NCBI GenBank assembly: GCA_963823735.1 | Contig: CAWGMO010000002.1 | Span: 1,426,001-1,490,000, forward strand | Direction of reading: 5' to 3' | Origin: Actinoallomurus sp963823735 | GTDB lineage: Bacteria; Actinomycetota; Actinomycetes; Streptosporangiales; Streptosporangiaceae | DNA: 64,000 bases | In this document: in pieces, positions 32,721 through 41,453 of the stretch | Numbering within the stretch: position 1 is the first letter of the stretch | Layout of the letters: each line of letters opens with the position of its first letter | Notes under the pieces: model-generated | Databases searched by the model: none | What the model was told of the DNA's origin: nothing | The model's input: only the letters and a program-made list of their open reading frames with translations | Made by a program: the position numbers and the translations under genes

Positions 32721-34367
32721 TCAGCGCGGGGGGATCGCGCGCGGGTAGTGCAGGTCGAACGCGGGCCGCTCAGAGCGGATCTTGGGGATGGCGGTGAAGT
32801 TGTGCCGCGGCGGCGGGCACGACGTCGCCCATTCGAGTGAGTTGCCGTAGCCCCACGGGTCGTCGACGGCGACCCTGGGAGCCTTCCGGGCCGTGATGAA
32901 GACGTTCCACAGGAAGACCAGGGTGGAGAGGCCGAGCAGGAACGCGCCGATGCTGGAGACGAGGTTCAGCGCGGCGAACCGGCTCGGATAGTCGGCGATA
33001 CGCCGCTGCATTCCCTCGGCGCCCAGCCAGTGGTGCACCAGGAACGTCATGTGGAAGCCGACGAAGACCATCCAGAAATGGACCTTCCCGAGCCGGTCGT
33101 TGAGCATCTTGCCGGTCATCTTCGGCCACCAGAAGTAGAAGCCGGAGAACATCGCGAAGACCACGGTCCCGAACAGCACGTAATGGAAGTGCCCGACGAC
33201 GAAATACGAGTCGTGGACGTGGAAGTCCAGCGGCGGAGAGGCGAGGATGACGCCGGTCAGCCCGCCGAACAGGAACGTCACGAGGAACCCGATCGCCCAC
33301 AGCATCGGCGACTCGAATGACAGGTGACCGCGCCACATCGTGCCGACCCAGTTGAAGAACTTCACCCCGGTCGGGATCGCGATCAGGAACGACATGAACG
33401 AGAAGAACGGCAGCAGCACCTGGCCGGTGGCGAACATGTGGTGCGCCCACACCGTCGCCGACAGCCCGGTGATCGCGATGGTGGCCCCGACGATGCCGAC
33501 GTACCCGAACAACGGCTTGCGGCTGAACACCGGGATCACCTCGGTCACGATCCCGAAGAACGGCAGGGCGACGACATAGACCTCGGGATGGCCGAAGAAC
33601 CAGAAGAGGTGCTGCCAGATCATCGCCCCGCCCACCTGAGCGTCGAAGACGTGCGCGCCGAGCTCCCGCTGCGCGGCCAGCACCAGCAGGATCGCGGCGA
33701 AGGGCGGGAACGCCAGCAGGACCAGTATTCCGGTGAACAGGGTGTTCCACACGAAGATCGGCATCCGGAACATCGTCATCCCCGGCGCCCGCATCCCGAT
33801 GATCGTCGTGATGAAGTTGACCGAGGTCAGGATCGTGCCCAGGCCGGACAGCACGAGCCCCATGACCCAGAGGTTCGGCCCGAGCCCGGGCGTGCGGGAG
33901 TCGTCGCTGAGCGGCGTGTAGGCCGTCCAGCCGAAGCTCGCCGTGCCGTTCGGCGGGAACATCGACGACAGCACCATGAGGCCGCCGAACAGGAACAGCC
34001 AGTAACCCAGGGCGTTCAGCCGGGGAAAGGCGACGTCCGGCGCGCCGATCTGCAACGGAATGATGAAGTTGGCGAACCCCGCGAACAGCGGCGTCGCGAA
34101 GAGCAGCATCATCAGGGTGCCGTGCAGCGTGAACAGGGTGTTGTACTGCTCGTTGTCCACGAACTGCAGCCGTGGCGCGGCCAGCTCGGCCCGCATGATC
34201 ATTGCCAGCAGGCCGGCGATGAGGAAGAACCCGAACGCGGTCGACAGGTAGAGGTAACCGATCACCTTGTGATCGGTCGTCGCCAGCACGGAGGCGATCA
34301 TCTCGCCCCTGGATCGCCGCCGCGGCGGCTCGGCGACGACCGGCGGCTCGGTGTCCTTCAGAACCAC
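32721..34367 (-). CDS. ctaD: cytochrome c oxidase subunit I (aa3 type)
   Basis: 548 residues with twelve helices, the catalytic subunit of the terminal oxidase. Haem a and a3-CuB ligands are all present: LHGTLMM (haem a), FGHPEVY (CuB His and the cross-linked Tyr), WAHHMF (CuB His pair), and HDSYFVVGHFHYV (haem a3 and haem a). K-channel and D-channel text is in place. GTG 34367 has GAGGGGG seven bases upstream; a more distal start is unlikely. No ctaC, ctaE or qcr genes are next to it, so it is either the single gene of a dispersed set or a second paralogue. Confidence 0.95.
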   Translation of the reverse strand: MVLKDTEPPVVAEPPRRRSRGEMIASVLATTDHKVIGYLYLSTAFGFFLIAGLLAMIMRAELAAPRLQFVDNEQYNTLFTLHGTLMMLLFATPLFAGFANFIIPLQIGAPDVAFPRLNALGYWLFLFGGLMVLSSMFPPNGTASFGWTAYTPLSDDSRTPGLGPNLWVMGLVLSGLGTILTSVNFITTIIGMRAPGMTMFRMPIFVWNTLFTGILVLLAFPPFAAILLVLAAQRELGAHVFDAQVGGAMIWQHLFWFFGHPEVYVVALPFFGIVTEVIPVFSRKPLFGYVGIVGATIAITGLSATVWAHHMFATGQVLLPFFSFMSFLIAIPTGVKFFNWVGTMWRGHLSFESPMLWAIGFLVTFLFGGLTGVILASPPLDFHVHDSYFVVGHFHYVLFGTVVFAMFSGFYFWWPKMTGKMLNDRLGKVHFWMVFVGFHMTFLVHHWLGAEGMQRRIADYPSRFAALNLVSSIGAFLLGLSTLVFLWNVFITARKAPRVAVDDPWGYGNSLEWATSCPPPRHNFTAIPKIRSERPAFDLHYPRAIPPR

Positions 34368-34531
34368 GGCTGCCCCCTCATCCGTCAGGCACGAATCGCT
34401 GCTCCTCTGTACCTGCCCGCCCGAAGGCACCCCGATATTCACCACCACCCCAAAAGACGCATGACCGTCCGTCCGTGCCGCTCCGGTTCGTCGTAGGGGT
34501 GGACACTCCCCTCACCCCTCAGGAGGCACCC

Positions 34532-34942
34532 GTGGTCACCAGGCCCTATGTCGTCGCTCTTCCGATCGCCGACCGCCCGGCGTCCTTCGCGTTCTACCGG
34601 GACGGTCTCGGCCTCGATCCCGTCGGCGAACCGGCCGAGGACGGCGTGCCGGAGCCGCTGCAGTTCGCCCTGAACGACGGCGTACGCCTGATGCTGGTCC
34701 CCTCGGGCGGCTTCGGGTGGCTGATCGGCGACCACGAGGTCGCCGCGCGCGGCGCCAGCGAGTGCGTGCTCACCCGGACCGTCGAAACGGACGCGGACGT
34801 CGACGCTCTGGTCGCGGAGGCACAGCGGGCCGGGGCACAGATCGTCGCCGCCCCCGAGTGGAAACCCTGGGGCTACAACGGCGCCATCGCCGACCCGGAC
34901 GGCCACGTCTGGATGATCACCTCGACCCCGCCGCCCGCGTAG
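34532..34942 (+). CDS. VOC family (glyoxalase-like) protein
   Basis: 136 residues, one full vicinal oxygen chelate domain: YVVALPIADRPASFAFYRDGLGL at the start and WGYNGAIADPDGHVWMITSTP at the end, with the DPDGH strand. GTG 34532 has AGGAGG six bases upstream. Often such proteins are antibiotic-binding or lyase enzymes, but nothing fixes the substrate. Divergent from ctaD. Confidence 0.88.
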   Translation: MVTRPYVVALPIADRPASFAFYRDGLGLDPVGEPAEDGVPEPLQFALNDGVRLMLVPSGGFGWLIGDHEVAARGASECVLTRTVETDADVDALVAEAQRAGAQIVAAPEWKPWGYNGAIADPDGHVWMITSTPPPA

Positions 34943-34984
34943 AAGGCCGGCGTCCGCACTCCGGGAGTTTGGCATCCTGGGCGG

Positions 34985-35830
34985 ATGGCCCATCGGCAGA
35001 GCGCTCGCAGCGTGGAGGAGAAGGTCGACTCGGGGACGGCGGAACTGGTGCCGGACCCCGACCGGGCGCGCGCCTGGACCCTCGTGGTGGACGGCACGCC
35101 GCAGTCGCACGTCGACCTGGACGACCCCGCGTACCTGGAGTTCGAGTACGTCCGGCGGCTCGGGCACGTCGCCGACCTCATCGCGCCCGCCGGACGGCCG
35201 CTCCGGGTCCTGCACCTCGGCGGCGGCGGGCTGACGCTGGCGCGGTACGTCGCGGCGACCAGGCCGCGGTCGACGCAGCAGGTCGTGGAGATCGACAAGG
35301 CGCTGGTCGAGTTCGTACGGGAGCGGCTGCCCCTCGACCGCGCCGCGCGGGTCCGTATCCGTACCGGAGACGCGCGTGAGGTCCTCGCCAAGGCGCCCGA
35401 GGGCTCCTTCGACCTCGTGGTCGGCGACGTGTACGCCGGCGGGCGCCTGCCCGCGCACCTGTCCTCGCGGGAGTTCTACGCCGACGTCGCCCGTACGCTG
35501 CGGCCCGGCGGCCTGTTCGCGGCGAACATCGCCGACGGGCCGCCGCTGTCGTTCGTCCGCGCGCAGGTGTCCACGCTGCGGACCGCGCTCCCCGAGACCT
35601 GCCTGATCGCCGACCCGTCGGTGCTGCGCGGCCGCAGGTTCGCCAACCTCATCCTGGTGGCCGGGCGCACATCGCCGCCGGTGGAGGGGCTGACGCGCAA
35701 GGCCGCGGGTGACCCGTTCCCCGGGCGCGTCATGTACGGCGAGGAGCTGACGAGGTTCACGGGCGGCGCCCCGCCGGTGACCGACGCGAAGGCCAAGCCC
35801 TCACCCGCACCGCCGGGCGACATCTTCTGA
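34985..35830 (+). CDS. spermidine-synthase-like methyltransferase-fold protein
   Basis: 281 residues with a Rossmann core: PQSHVDLDDPAYLEFEYVRRL, LRVLHLGGGGLTLARYVAA (nucleotide loop, about 72-90), QVVEIDKALVEFVRE (ribose-binding acid), RTGDAREVLA and VVGDVYAGGRLPAH. The GGGxxT loop and QSHVD segment match polyamine-synthase-like proteins (fused-MFS type in actinomycetes). True spermidine synthase activity is uncertain because the DAY-type catalytic Asp context differs (DVYAG). Confidence 0.82.
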   Translation: MAHRQSARSVEEKVDSGTAELVPDPDRARAWTLVVDGTPQSHVDLDDPAYLEFEYVRRLGHVADLIAPAGRPLRVLHLGGGGLTLARYVAATRPRSTQQVVEIDKALVEFVRERLPLDRAARVRIRTGDAREVLAKAPEGSFDLVVGDVYAGGRLPAHLSSREFYADVARTLRPGGLFAANIADGPPLSFVRAQVSTLRTALPETCLIADPSVLRGRRFANLILVAGRTSPPVEGLTRKAAGDPFPGRVMYGEELTRFTGGAPPVTDAKAKPSPAPPGDIF

Positions 35831-35876
35831 GCCGCCCGCCTTTACATTGTAGATCATTAAGCACGGCGTAGATTCT

Positions 35877-36509
35877 TTAGTCCTTGCGCCCCGTCACGGC
35901 GATGCCGAGACCCAGGCCGATCATGGCGAGCCCGCCCGCTCCTCCGATCATGCGCAGCCGCCGCGGCGACCGCCCGAACCAGGCGCGCGCCCCGCTCGCG
36001 GCCAGGCTCCAGGTCGAGTCGCAGACCAGCGCGATCAGCGCGAACAGCAGGCCGAGCAGGAACATCTGGAGGGTCACGCCGCCGCGTTCCCGGTCGACGA
36101 ACTGCGGCAGCACGGCGGCGAAGAACACGATCGTCTTCGGGTTGGCCACGCCGACCATGAACCCGTCCAGGGCGGCCCGCAGGACTCCGCGACCGGTGTC
36201 GGGCGTGGTGACGAGCGACGAGTGGCCGCTCAGCAGCGCGCGTACGCCCAGGAACACCAGGTACGCCGCGCCGCACAGCTTGATCGCGGTGAAGATCAGC
36301 ACGGACCTCTCGACGATGGTGCCGACGCCGAGCGAGACGGCGCCCACCACGACGAGGGCGCCCAGCTCGTTGCCCACCACCGACGCCAGCGCGCTACGGC
36401 GCCCGTACGCGAGGGCGCGGCCGACCACGAACAGCACGCTCGGACCGGGGATCAACACGATGATCAGCGAGGCGAGCCCGAACGTCAGGACCTGCGAAAG
36501 TGAGATCAC
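35877..36509 (-). CDS. LysE/RhtB family amino-acid exporter
   Basis: 210 residues with six helices. LTFGLASLIIVLIPGPSVLFVVGRALAYG-type opening includes the conserved PGPS loop after helix 1; GFMVGVANPKTIVFFAAVLP carries the NPK motif of helix 4. The GTG at 36509 (VISLSQVL) gives the normal family start; an ATG 33 bases earlier is less likely. It may export a toxic amino acid or aromatic compound. Seven conserved-strand genes of the pca operon lie upstream but a 42-base gap and its family make a role in that pathway doubtful. Confidence 0.9.
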   Translation of the reverse strand: MISLSQVLTFGLASLIIVLIPGPSVLFVVGRALAYGRRSALASVVGNELGALVVVGAVSLGVGTIVERSVLIFTAIKLCGAAYLVFLGVRALLSGHSSLVTTPDTGRGVLRAALDGFMVGVANPKTIVFFAAVLPQFVDRERGGVTLQMFLLGLLFALIALVCDSTWSLAASGARAWFGRSPRRLRMIGGAGGLAMIGLGLGIAVTGRKD

Positions 36510-36551
36510 AGACCGACCGTACGATCCGGGCACGAACCGCACAACGGGGTT

Positions 36552-37715
36552 TCACCCCACCGGCGCGGCTCCGACGTAGTTCTCGGCCAGGCCGGCCGCG
36601 GCGGCCTTCGACGCGGCGATGTACTCCAGGTTCGCCAGTTGCTGCCGGTGGTCGAAGGCGTCCTGGCCGGGGTCCTTGTGCAGCAGCGTGGTCATCCAGG
36701 ACGCGAAGTGCTGCGCCCGCCAGACGCGCTTCAGGCACGTCGCGGAGTAGGCGTCGAGCAGCTCGGACGAGCCGGAGTCGTACCAGGACCCCAGCGCGTC
36801 GGCGAGCACGGTGACGTCGGAGATCGCCAGGTTGAGGCCCTTGGCGCCGGTGGGCGGCACGATGTGCGCGGCGTCGCCGGCCAGGAACAACCGCTCGTGG
36901 CGCATCGGCTCGGCGACGAAGCTGCGCATCGGCGTGATCGCCTTCTCCAGGATCGGGCCGTCCCTCAGCTCCCAGCCGTCGTCGGTGGCGAACCGCGCGC
37001 GCAGCTCGGACCAGATCCGGTCGTCGGGCCAGGCGGACAGGTCGTCGCCGGGGTCGACCTGGAGGTAGAGGCGGCTGATCCGCGGCGAGCGGAGGCTGTG
37101 CAGGGCGAAACCGCGCTCGCTGTAGGCGTAGATCAGCTCGTCGGTGGAGGGCGGCACCTCGGCGAGGATCCCCAGCCAGGCGAACGGGTACTCGCGCTCG
37201 TACGTCGTCAGCCCCGGCACGGCGGGCCGCGAGACTCCGTGGAAGCCGTCGCAGCCGGCGATGACGTCGCAGTCGAGCACGTGGGTCTCGCCCTCGTGCC
37301 GGAAGGTCACCGACGGCGCGGCCGTGTCGACCGAGAGCGCCTCGGCGCCGAAGCGGATGTCGCCGCCGTCCGCGAGCCGCGCGGCGATCAGGTCCTTGAC
37401 GATCTCGGTCTGGGCGTAGATGGTCACCGTCAGCCCGCCGGTGAGGTCGGTCAGCGCGATGCGGTGCCCCGCCCCGCCGAACCGCAGCTCCAGGCCGTGG
37501 TGGGTCAGGCCCTCGCGGTCGAGCCGCTCGCCGACGCCCGCGGCGCGGAGCACGTCGACCGTGCCCTGTTCGAGCATCCCGGCGCGCTGGCGCTGCTCGA
37601 CGTACGCGCGGTCGCGGCTCTCCAGGACCACGGAGTCGATCCCCCGGCGGTGCAGCAGCCGGGAGAGCAGCAGGCCCGCCGGCCCGCCTCCTATGATCGC
37701 GACCTTCGTCCGCAT
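36552..37715 (-). CDS. pobA: 4-hydroxybenzoate 3-monooxygenase
   Basis: A 387-residue FAD enzyme converting 4-hydroxybenzoate to protocatechuate with NAD(P)H and O2. Dinucleotide loop VAIIGGGPAGLLLSRLL, the QRQRAGMLEQGTVDVLR segment near residue 42, CDGFHGVSRPAVP (NAD(P)H/FAD DG motif) and the FAD-binding GDAAHIVPPTGAKGLNLAISD (about 285). Substrate-site Tyr residues are expected in YPFAWLGIL and YSERGFAL. Length is the family norm (about 390). It feeds the pca operon upstream and lies 51 bases after the IclR gene. Confidence 0.95.
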   Translation of the reverse strand: MRTKVAIIGGGPAGLLLSRLLHRRGIDSVVLESRDRAYVEQRQRAGMLEQGTVDVLRAAGVGERLDREGLTHHGLELRFGGAGHRIALTDLTGGLTVTIYAQTEIVKDLIAARLADGGDIRFGAEALSVDTAAPSVTFRHEGETHVLDCDVIAGCDGFHGVSRPAVPGLTTYEREYPFAWLGILAEVPPSTDELIYAYSERGFALHSLRSPRISRLYLQVDPGDDLSAWPDDRIWSELRARFATDDGWELRDGPILEKAITPMRSFVAEPMRHERLFLAGDAAHIVPPTGAKGLNLAISDVTVLADALGSWYDSGSSELLDAYSATCLKRVWRAQHFASWMTTLLHKDPGQDAFDHRQQLANLEYIAASKAAAAGLAENYVGAAPVG

Positions 37716-37766
37716 GCATACCGCCTTTCACCGTCTGAACCGATCCTCGCGCCTCGGCGTGCGCGG

Positions 37767-38549
37767 TCAGCCGTCACTTTTCCACCTGACGGAAACGCTG
37801 TGTCCGGCGACGTCGTGGGACAGCGCGCGTGCCGCCTCGACGACGGCCGGCACGAGGCGGCGCAGGTCGGCGTTGTGCCGCCTGATCACCAGCGAGAGCG
37901 CGGCGACGACCTCCCCCGCGGCGTCGCGTACCGGGGCGGCCACCGAGCACGAGCCCGCGGTCATCTCCTCCTGCGTCACCGCGTAGCCGGTCCGCCGGAT
38001 CTCGGCCAGGCCGGTCCGCAGCCGATCGGGGTCGGTGATCGTACGCGGCGTGTACGCCTTCAGCCCGCCCGCGAGGACGCCCTCGGCGAAGTCCTCCTCG
38101 GCGAAGGCGAGCAGCACCTTGCCCACGCCGGTCGCGTGCAGGGGCAGCTCGGCGGCGACCCGCGTCACGATCGGCACCGAGCGCGGGCCGCGCAGGCGTT
38201 CGAGGTAGAGGGCCTTGCCCTCGCTGAGTACCGCGAGCTGGACGTTCTCGTGCGTGACCTCGTAGAGGTCCTCCATGTGCGGCAGCGCGAGCTCCCGCAG
38301 ACCGGTCGCGGCCGACGCCTGGGCGCCGATGCGCCACAGGCGCATCCCGATGCGGTACGACCCGTCGGAGAGGCGTTCGAGGAAGCCGCCGCCGGTCAGC
38401 TCGCCGACGAGGCGGTGGCCGGTGGCGAGCGGAAGGCCCGCGCGGCGGCAGATCTCGGTGAGGCTGAGGCGTACGCCGCCGGGGGCGAACGCCTCCAGGA
38501 TCGCCATCACCTTTCCGGCGACACTCGGCGGCCGGGACGCGCTCTGCAT
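37767..38549 (-). CDS. IclR family regulator of the pca/pob genes
   Basis: 260 residues. N-terminal winged helix (SLTEICRRAGLPLATGHRLVGEL, about 29-51), then the IclR effector domain with ELPLHATGVGKVLLAF (about 135) and GYAVTQEEMTAGSCSVAAPV (about 190-208). It sits between pcaC and pobA in the same orientation. PcaR, PcaU and PobR are IclR proteins responding to 3-oxoadipate, protocatechuate or 4-hydroxybenzoate, so control of this cluster is the natural reading; which effector is unknown. Confidence 0.93.
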   Translation of the reverse strand: MQSASRPPSVAGKVMAILEAFAPGGVRLSLTEICRRAGLPLATGHRLVGELTGGGFLERLSDGSYRIGMRLWRIGAQASAATGLRELALPHMEDLYEVTHENVQLAVLSEGKALYLERLRGPRSVPIVTRVAAELPLHATGVGKVLLAFAEEDFAEGVLAGGLKAYTPRTITDPDRLRTGLAEIRRTGYAVTQEEMTAGSCSVAAPVRDAAGEVVAALSLVIRRHNADLRRLVPAVVEAARALSHDVAGHSVSVRWKSDG

Positions 38550-38574
38550 CGGATCAAGCTACCTCGCCCGGAGG

Positions 38575-38952
38575 TCAGGCAGGCCCGGTGATCACTCCGT
38601 CCTCGATGAGGACGCGCTGGGCGACGGCGAAGGCGGAGTTGGCCGCCGGGACGCCGCAGTAGACCGCGGCGTGCAGCAGCACCTCTTTGATCTCGTCCGG
38701 GGTGAGGCCGTTGCGGATCCCGGCGCGTACATGCATGGCCAGCTCGTCGAGGTGCCCGCCGGCGACCATCGCGGTCAGCGTGATGCAGCTGCGCGTACGG
38801 CGGTCGAGGCCCGGCCGGTCCCAGATCTCACCCCAGGCGTACCTGGTGATGAAGTCCTGGAAGTCGGCGGTGAAGCCGGTCTTGCGCGCCTCGGCGCGGT
38901 CGACGTGCGCGTCGCCGAGGACCTCGCGGCGTACCGACATTCCATCGCCCAT
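38575..38952 (-). CDS. pcaC: 4-carboxymuconolactone decarboxylase
   Basis: 125 residues. Helical AhpD-like fold with WGEIWDRPGLDRRTRSCITL, HVRAGIRNGLTPDEIKEVLLHAAVYCGVPAAN, the CMD family pattern with catalytic-region His and Cys. Converts 4-carboxymuconolactone to 3-oxoadipate enol-lactone. Its ATG overlaps the pcaD stop as TGATG. Not fused to PcaD, although in some actinomycetes the two form PcaL. Confidence 0.94.
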   Translation of the reverse strand: MGDGMSVRREVLGDAHVDRAEARKTGFTADFQDFITRYAWGEIWDRPGLDRRTRSCITLTAMVAGGHLDELAMHVRAGIRNGLTPDEIKEVLLHAAVYCGVPAANSAFAVAQRVLIEDGVITGPA

Positions 38953-39698
38953 CAGAGGGTCCTCTCCAGGTGGCGCAGCATCGCGTGGGTGACGGGCACC
39001 GGGCGTTCGAGGTTGGCCAGGTGCCCGGCCTCGGGCACGAGCACGAACTCGGCGCCGCGGATGCCTCGGGCCAGCTCCTCGGCGTGGTCGAAGGGCGTGG
39101 CGATGTCGTCGGCGCCCGCGATGATCAGCGTCGGCACGCGGACGTCGCCGAGCCGGTCGCGGACGTCGAACATCGCGAGGGCCTCGGCGCAGGCGGCGTA
39201 CCCTTCCGGGTCCACGCGCTCCAGCATGGCCTCCGCGTGGCTCGTGTCGCCGTAGTTCGGCGTGAACCAGCGGTCGAAGAGCATGTCCTGGATCGCCATA
39301 AGGCCGACGTCGCGCACCATCTCGGCGCGGTCGCGCCAGCCGGACGGCGGGCCGAACTGCGCGGAGCTGCAGCAGAGCATCAGGCTGGTGATGCGGTCCG
39401 GGTGGCGGATCGCGAGGGTCGTGCCGATCGCGCCGCCGAGCGACACCCCGCCGTAGATGACCTTCTCCAGGCCGAGCTCGTCGAGCATCTCCACGACGGC
39501 GTCCGCGAAGTCCTCGACGGTGCCGTGGATGACCTCGGATCCGCCGTGGCCCGGCAGGTCGTACCGGAGCAGCCGCCAGTAGCTGCCCAGCTCGGGCATC
39601 TGCGGCGCCCACAGGTCCATCGTGGCGCCGAGGGAGTGCCCGAGGACGACGACGGGCGCGTTGGCGGGACCGTCGAAACGGTGGTGAAGCCTGCTCAT
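38952..39698 (-). CDS. pcaD: 3-oxoadipate enol-lactonase
   Basis: A 248-residue alpha/beta hydrolase that opens the enol-lactone to 3-oxoadipate. Oxyanion loop LGHSLGATMDLW, nucleophile elbow YGGVSLGGAIG (Ser near 92), acid IIAGADDIATP (Asp near 199) and His in PEAGHLANLERP (near 228). ATG 39698 overlaps the pcaB stop as ATGA. Confidence 0.94.
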   Translation of the reverse strand: MSRLHHRFDGPANAPVVVLGHSLGATMDLWAPQMPELGSYWRLLRYDLPGHGGSEVIHGTVEDFADAVVEMLDELGLEKVIYGGVSLGGAIGTTLAIRHPDRITSLMLCCSSAQFGPPSGWRDRAEMVRDVGLMAIQDMLFDRWFTPNYGDTSHAEAMLERVDPEGYAACAEALAMFDVRDRLGDVRVPTLIIAGADDIATPFDHAEELARGIRGAEFVLVPEAGHLANLERPVPVTHAMLRHLERTL

Positions 39699-40936
39699 AC
39701 GTTGGTGCCTCGCGTGTAGGCGTCGAGGGCGCGGTCGACCAGCTCCGGCGCGCACCCGACGAGGTCGGCCGGGTCGGCTCCGCCGGGCAGCAGGTCGCCG
39801 AGCGGGCGCCCGTCGCGCACGGCGGCGGCGACGGCCTCCCGCGCCTCGCGCCTGCCCTGGTGTTCGGCCAGTGCGGCGACGACGTGCTCGGAGACGAGTT
39901 CGTCGCGCAGGTTCGCGCGCATGCGGTCGGGAAAGACCTCCAGGCCCGCGGTGAGCTCGGCGGCGGTCTCGGCGGCGCCGCCGGTCAGGCGCAGCGCCTC
40001 GGTGAGCGGCTGCCACTCCGCGTGCCACTCCCCCGCCGGGCGTTCGAGGCCCGCGAGCTGGGACTGGAAGAGGACCTGCGCGTACGCGGGCACGCGCAGC
40101 GCGGCCGAACGGATCATCGTGGCGAGGACGGGGTTCCGCTTGTGCGGCATCGCCGAGGAGCCGCCGCGCCCCGGCGCCGCGGGTTCGGCGACCTCGCCGA
40201 TCTCGGTCTGGGCGAGCAGGACGACATCTGTGGCGATCTTGCCGAGGGCGCCGGCGGCGAGGCCGAGCGCGGCGCCCAGCTCGGCGACGGGCGCGCGCAG
40301 CGTGTGCCAGGGCAGGACCGGCTCGGCGAGGCCGGTCTCCTCGGCGAACAGCGGCAGCAGGCGCAGGTCGCCGAACGCGGCGAGGGTGCCACCCGCGCCG
40401 CCGAGCTGCGCGGGGAGGCGTACGGCCCGTAGCCGGTCGCGCGCCTCCGCGACGGCGGCCAGCCAGCCGGCAGCGCGCAGCCCGAACGTCGTCGGCACGG
40501 CCTGCTGCCCGAAGGTACGGCCGGCCATCGGGGTGTCCCGGTGCCGCCGGGCCAGGCCGGCGACGGCGTCGAGCGTACGGGTGAGGTCGCCGAGCACGAC
40601 GGATCGCGCGCGGTCGGCGACCAGCATGGCCGCGGTGTCCATGATGTCCTGGCTGGTCGCGCCCTGGTGGACGTGGTCGCCCGCGATCTTCCGCAGGTCG
40701 GCGACCAGGGGCACCACGGGGTTGCCCGCGCCGCGTGCCCGCTCGGCCAGCTCCGCGAGGTCGACGCGCGCGCCGGCGATGGCGTCCGCGACACCTGCGG
40801 GGATGAGGCCCAGGCGCGCCTGGGCACGGGCCAGGGCGGCCTCGGAGTCCAGTAGTGCGCGTAGCCAGGCCTCGCCCGATACGGCCGACTCGGCGGCTGT
40901 GCCGGCGGCGACCGGTGACAGGAGGTCAGCTGGCAA
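39695..40936 (-). CDS. pcaB: 3-carboxy-cis,cis-muconate cycloisomerase
   Basis: A 413-residue fumarase/aspartase-superfamily enzyme making 4-carboxymuconolactone. The signature GGSSAMPHKRNPVLATMI (about 257-274) and GATSQDIMDTAAML (about 99) carry the superfamily catalytic Ser/Lys and Thr/Ser. The homologous part begins PADLLSPVAAGT, so TTG 40936 with AGGAG nine bases upstream is taken as start; an ATG at 40972 is possible. The start lies inside the 3' end of pcaG, giving an 11-base overlap. Confidence 0.92.
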   Translation of the reverse strand: MPADLLSPVAAGTAAESAVSGEAWLRALLDSEAALARAQARLGLIPAGVADAIAGARVDLAELAERARGAGNPVVPLVADLRKIAGDHVHQGATSQDIMDTAAMLVADRARSVVLGDLTRTLDAVAGLARRHRDTPMAGRTFGQQAVPTTFGLRAAGWLAAVAEARDRLRAVRLPAQLGGAGGTLAAFGDLRLLPLFAEETGLAEPVLPWHTLRAPVAELGAALGLAAGALGKIATDVVLLAQTEIGEVAEPAAPGRGGSSAMPHKRNPVLATMIRSAALRVPAYAQVLFQSQLAGLERPAGEWHAEWQPLTEALRLTGGAAETAAELTAGLEVFPDRMRANLRDELVSEHVVAALAEHQGRREAREAVAAAVRDGRPLGDLLPGGADPADLVGCAPELVDRALDAYTRGTNV

Positions 40937-41453
40937 AGAAAACGGTCTCCTGTTCGCCCTGTAGGTGCACATCGAAGCGGTAAGACCGGACATCTTCCCG
41001 CAAAGCGACCAAAGTGTCACGCCGGGCCTCCGGAACAGCGGCCAGTACCCCGTCTGCGGCGTTGCCCTCCTCTCCGGGGAAGTAGAGCCGCGTGGCCACC
41101 GGCTTCAGCAGGCCGCGCGCGAAGACCAGTACCGCGATGTGCGGCGCCGGGCCCCCCGGCTTCAGCGTCGAGAACCAGTATCGGCCGTCCGCGTCCGTGG
41201 CGCACCGACCGAAGCCGGCGAAGTCACGTCCGGCGCGGTCGACCGAGCCGACCTCCCGGGTCACCTCGCCGTCCGGGCCGGTCTGCCAGATCTCCACGAG
41301 CGCGTCCGGCAGGGGCTCACCGTCGCCGTCCAGGACCCGGCCGTGGATCCGGATCGCGTCCGGGTGCCACTCGGGCGCGACACGGGGACCGCCGGCGTAC
41401 GGGAGGGCGTAGCCGAAGAAGGGGCCCACTGTCTGTGAGGGTGTGGCGGTCAT
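40926..41453 (-). CDS. pcaG: protocatechuate 3,4-dioxygenase alpha subunit
   Basis: 175 residues of the intradiol dioxygenase fold: TPSQTVGPFFGYALPY, IRIHGRVLDGDGEPLPDALVEIWQT, ADGRYWFSTLKPG and APHIAVLVFARGLLKP. The alpha subunit lacks the iron ligands, which the beta subunit supplies. ATG 41453 overlaps the pcaH stop as TGATG. Confidence 0.95.
   Translation of the reverse strand: MTATPSQTVGPFFGYALPYAGGPRVAPEWHPDAIRIHGRVLDGDGEPLPDALVEIWQTGPDGEVTREVGSVDRAGRDFAGFGRCATDADGRYWFSTLKPGGPAPHIAVLVFARGLLKPVATRLYFPGEEGNAADGVLAAVPEARRDTLVALREDVRSYRFDVHLQGEQETVFFAS

Noticed and set aside
38575..39698. PcaL fusion of PcaC and PcaD
   Set aside because: The two reading frames are separate with a TGATG overlap.
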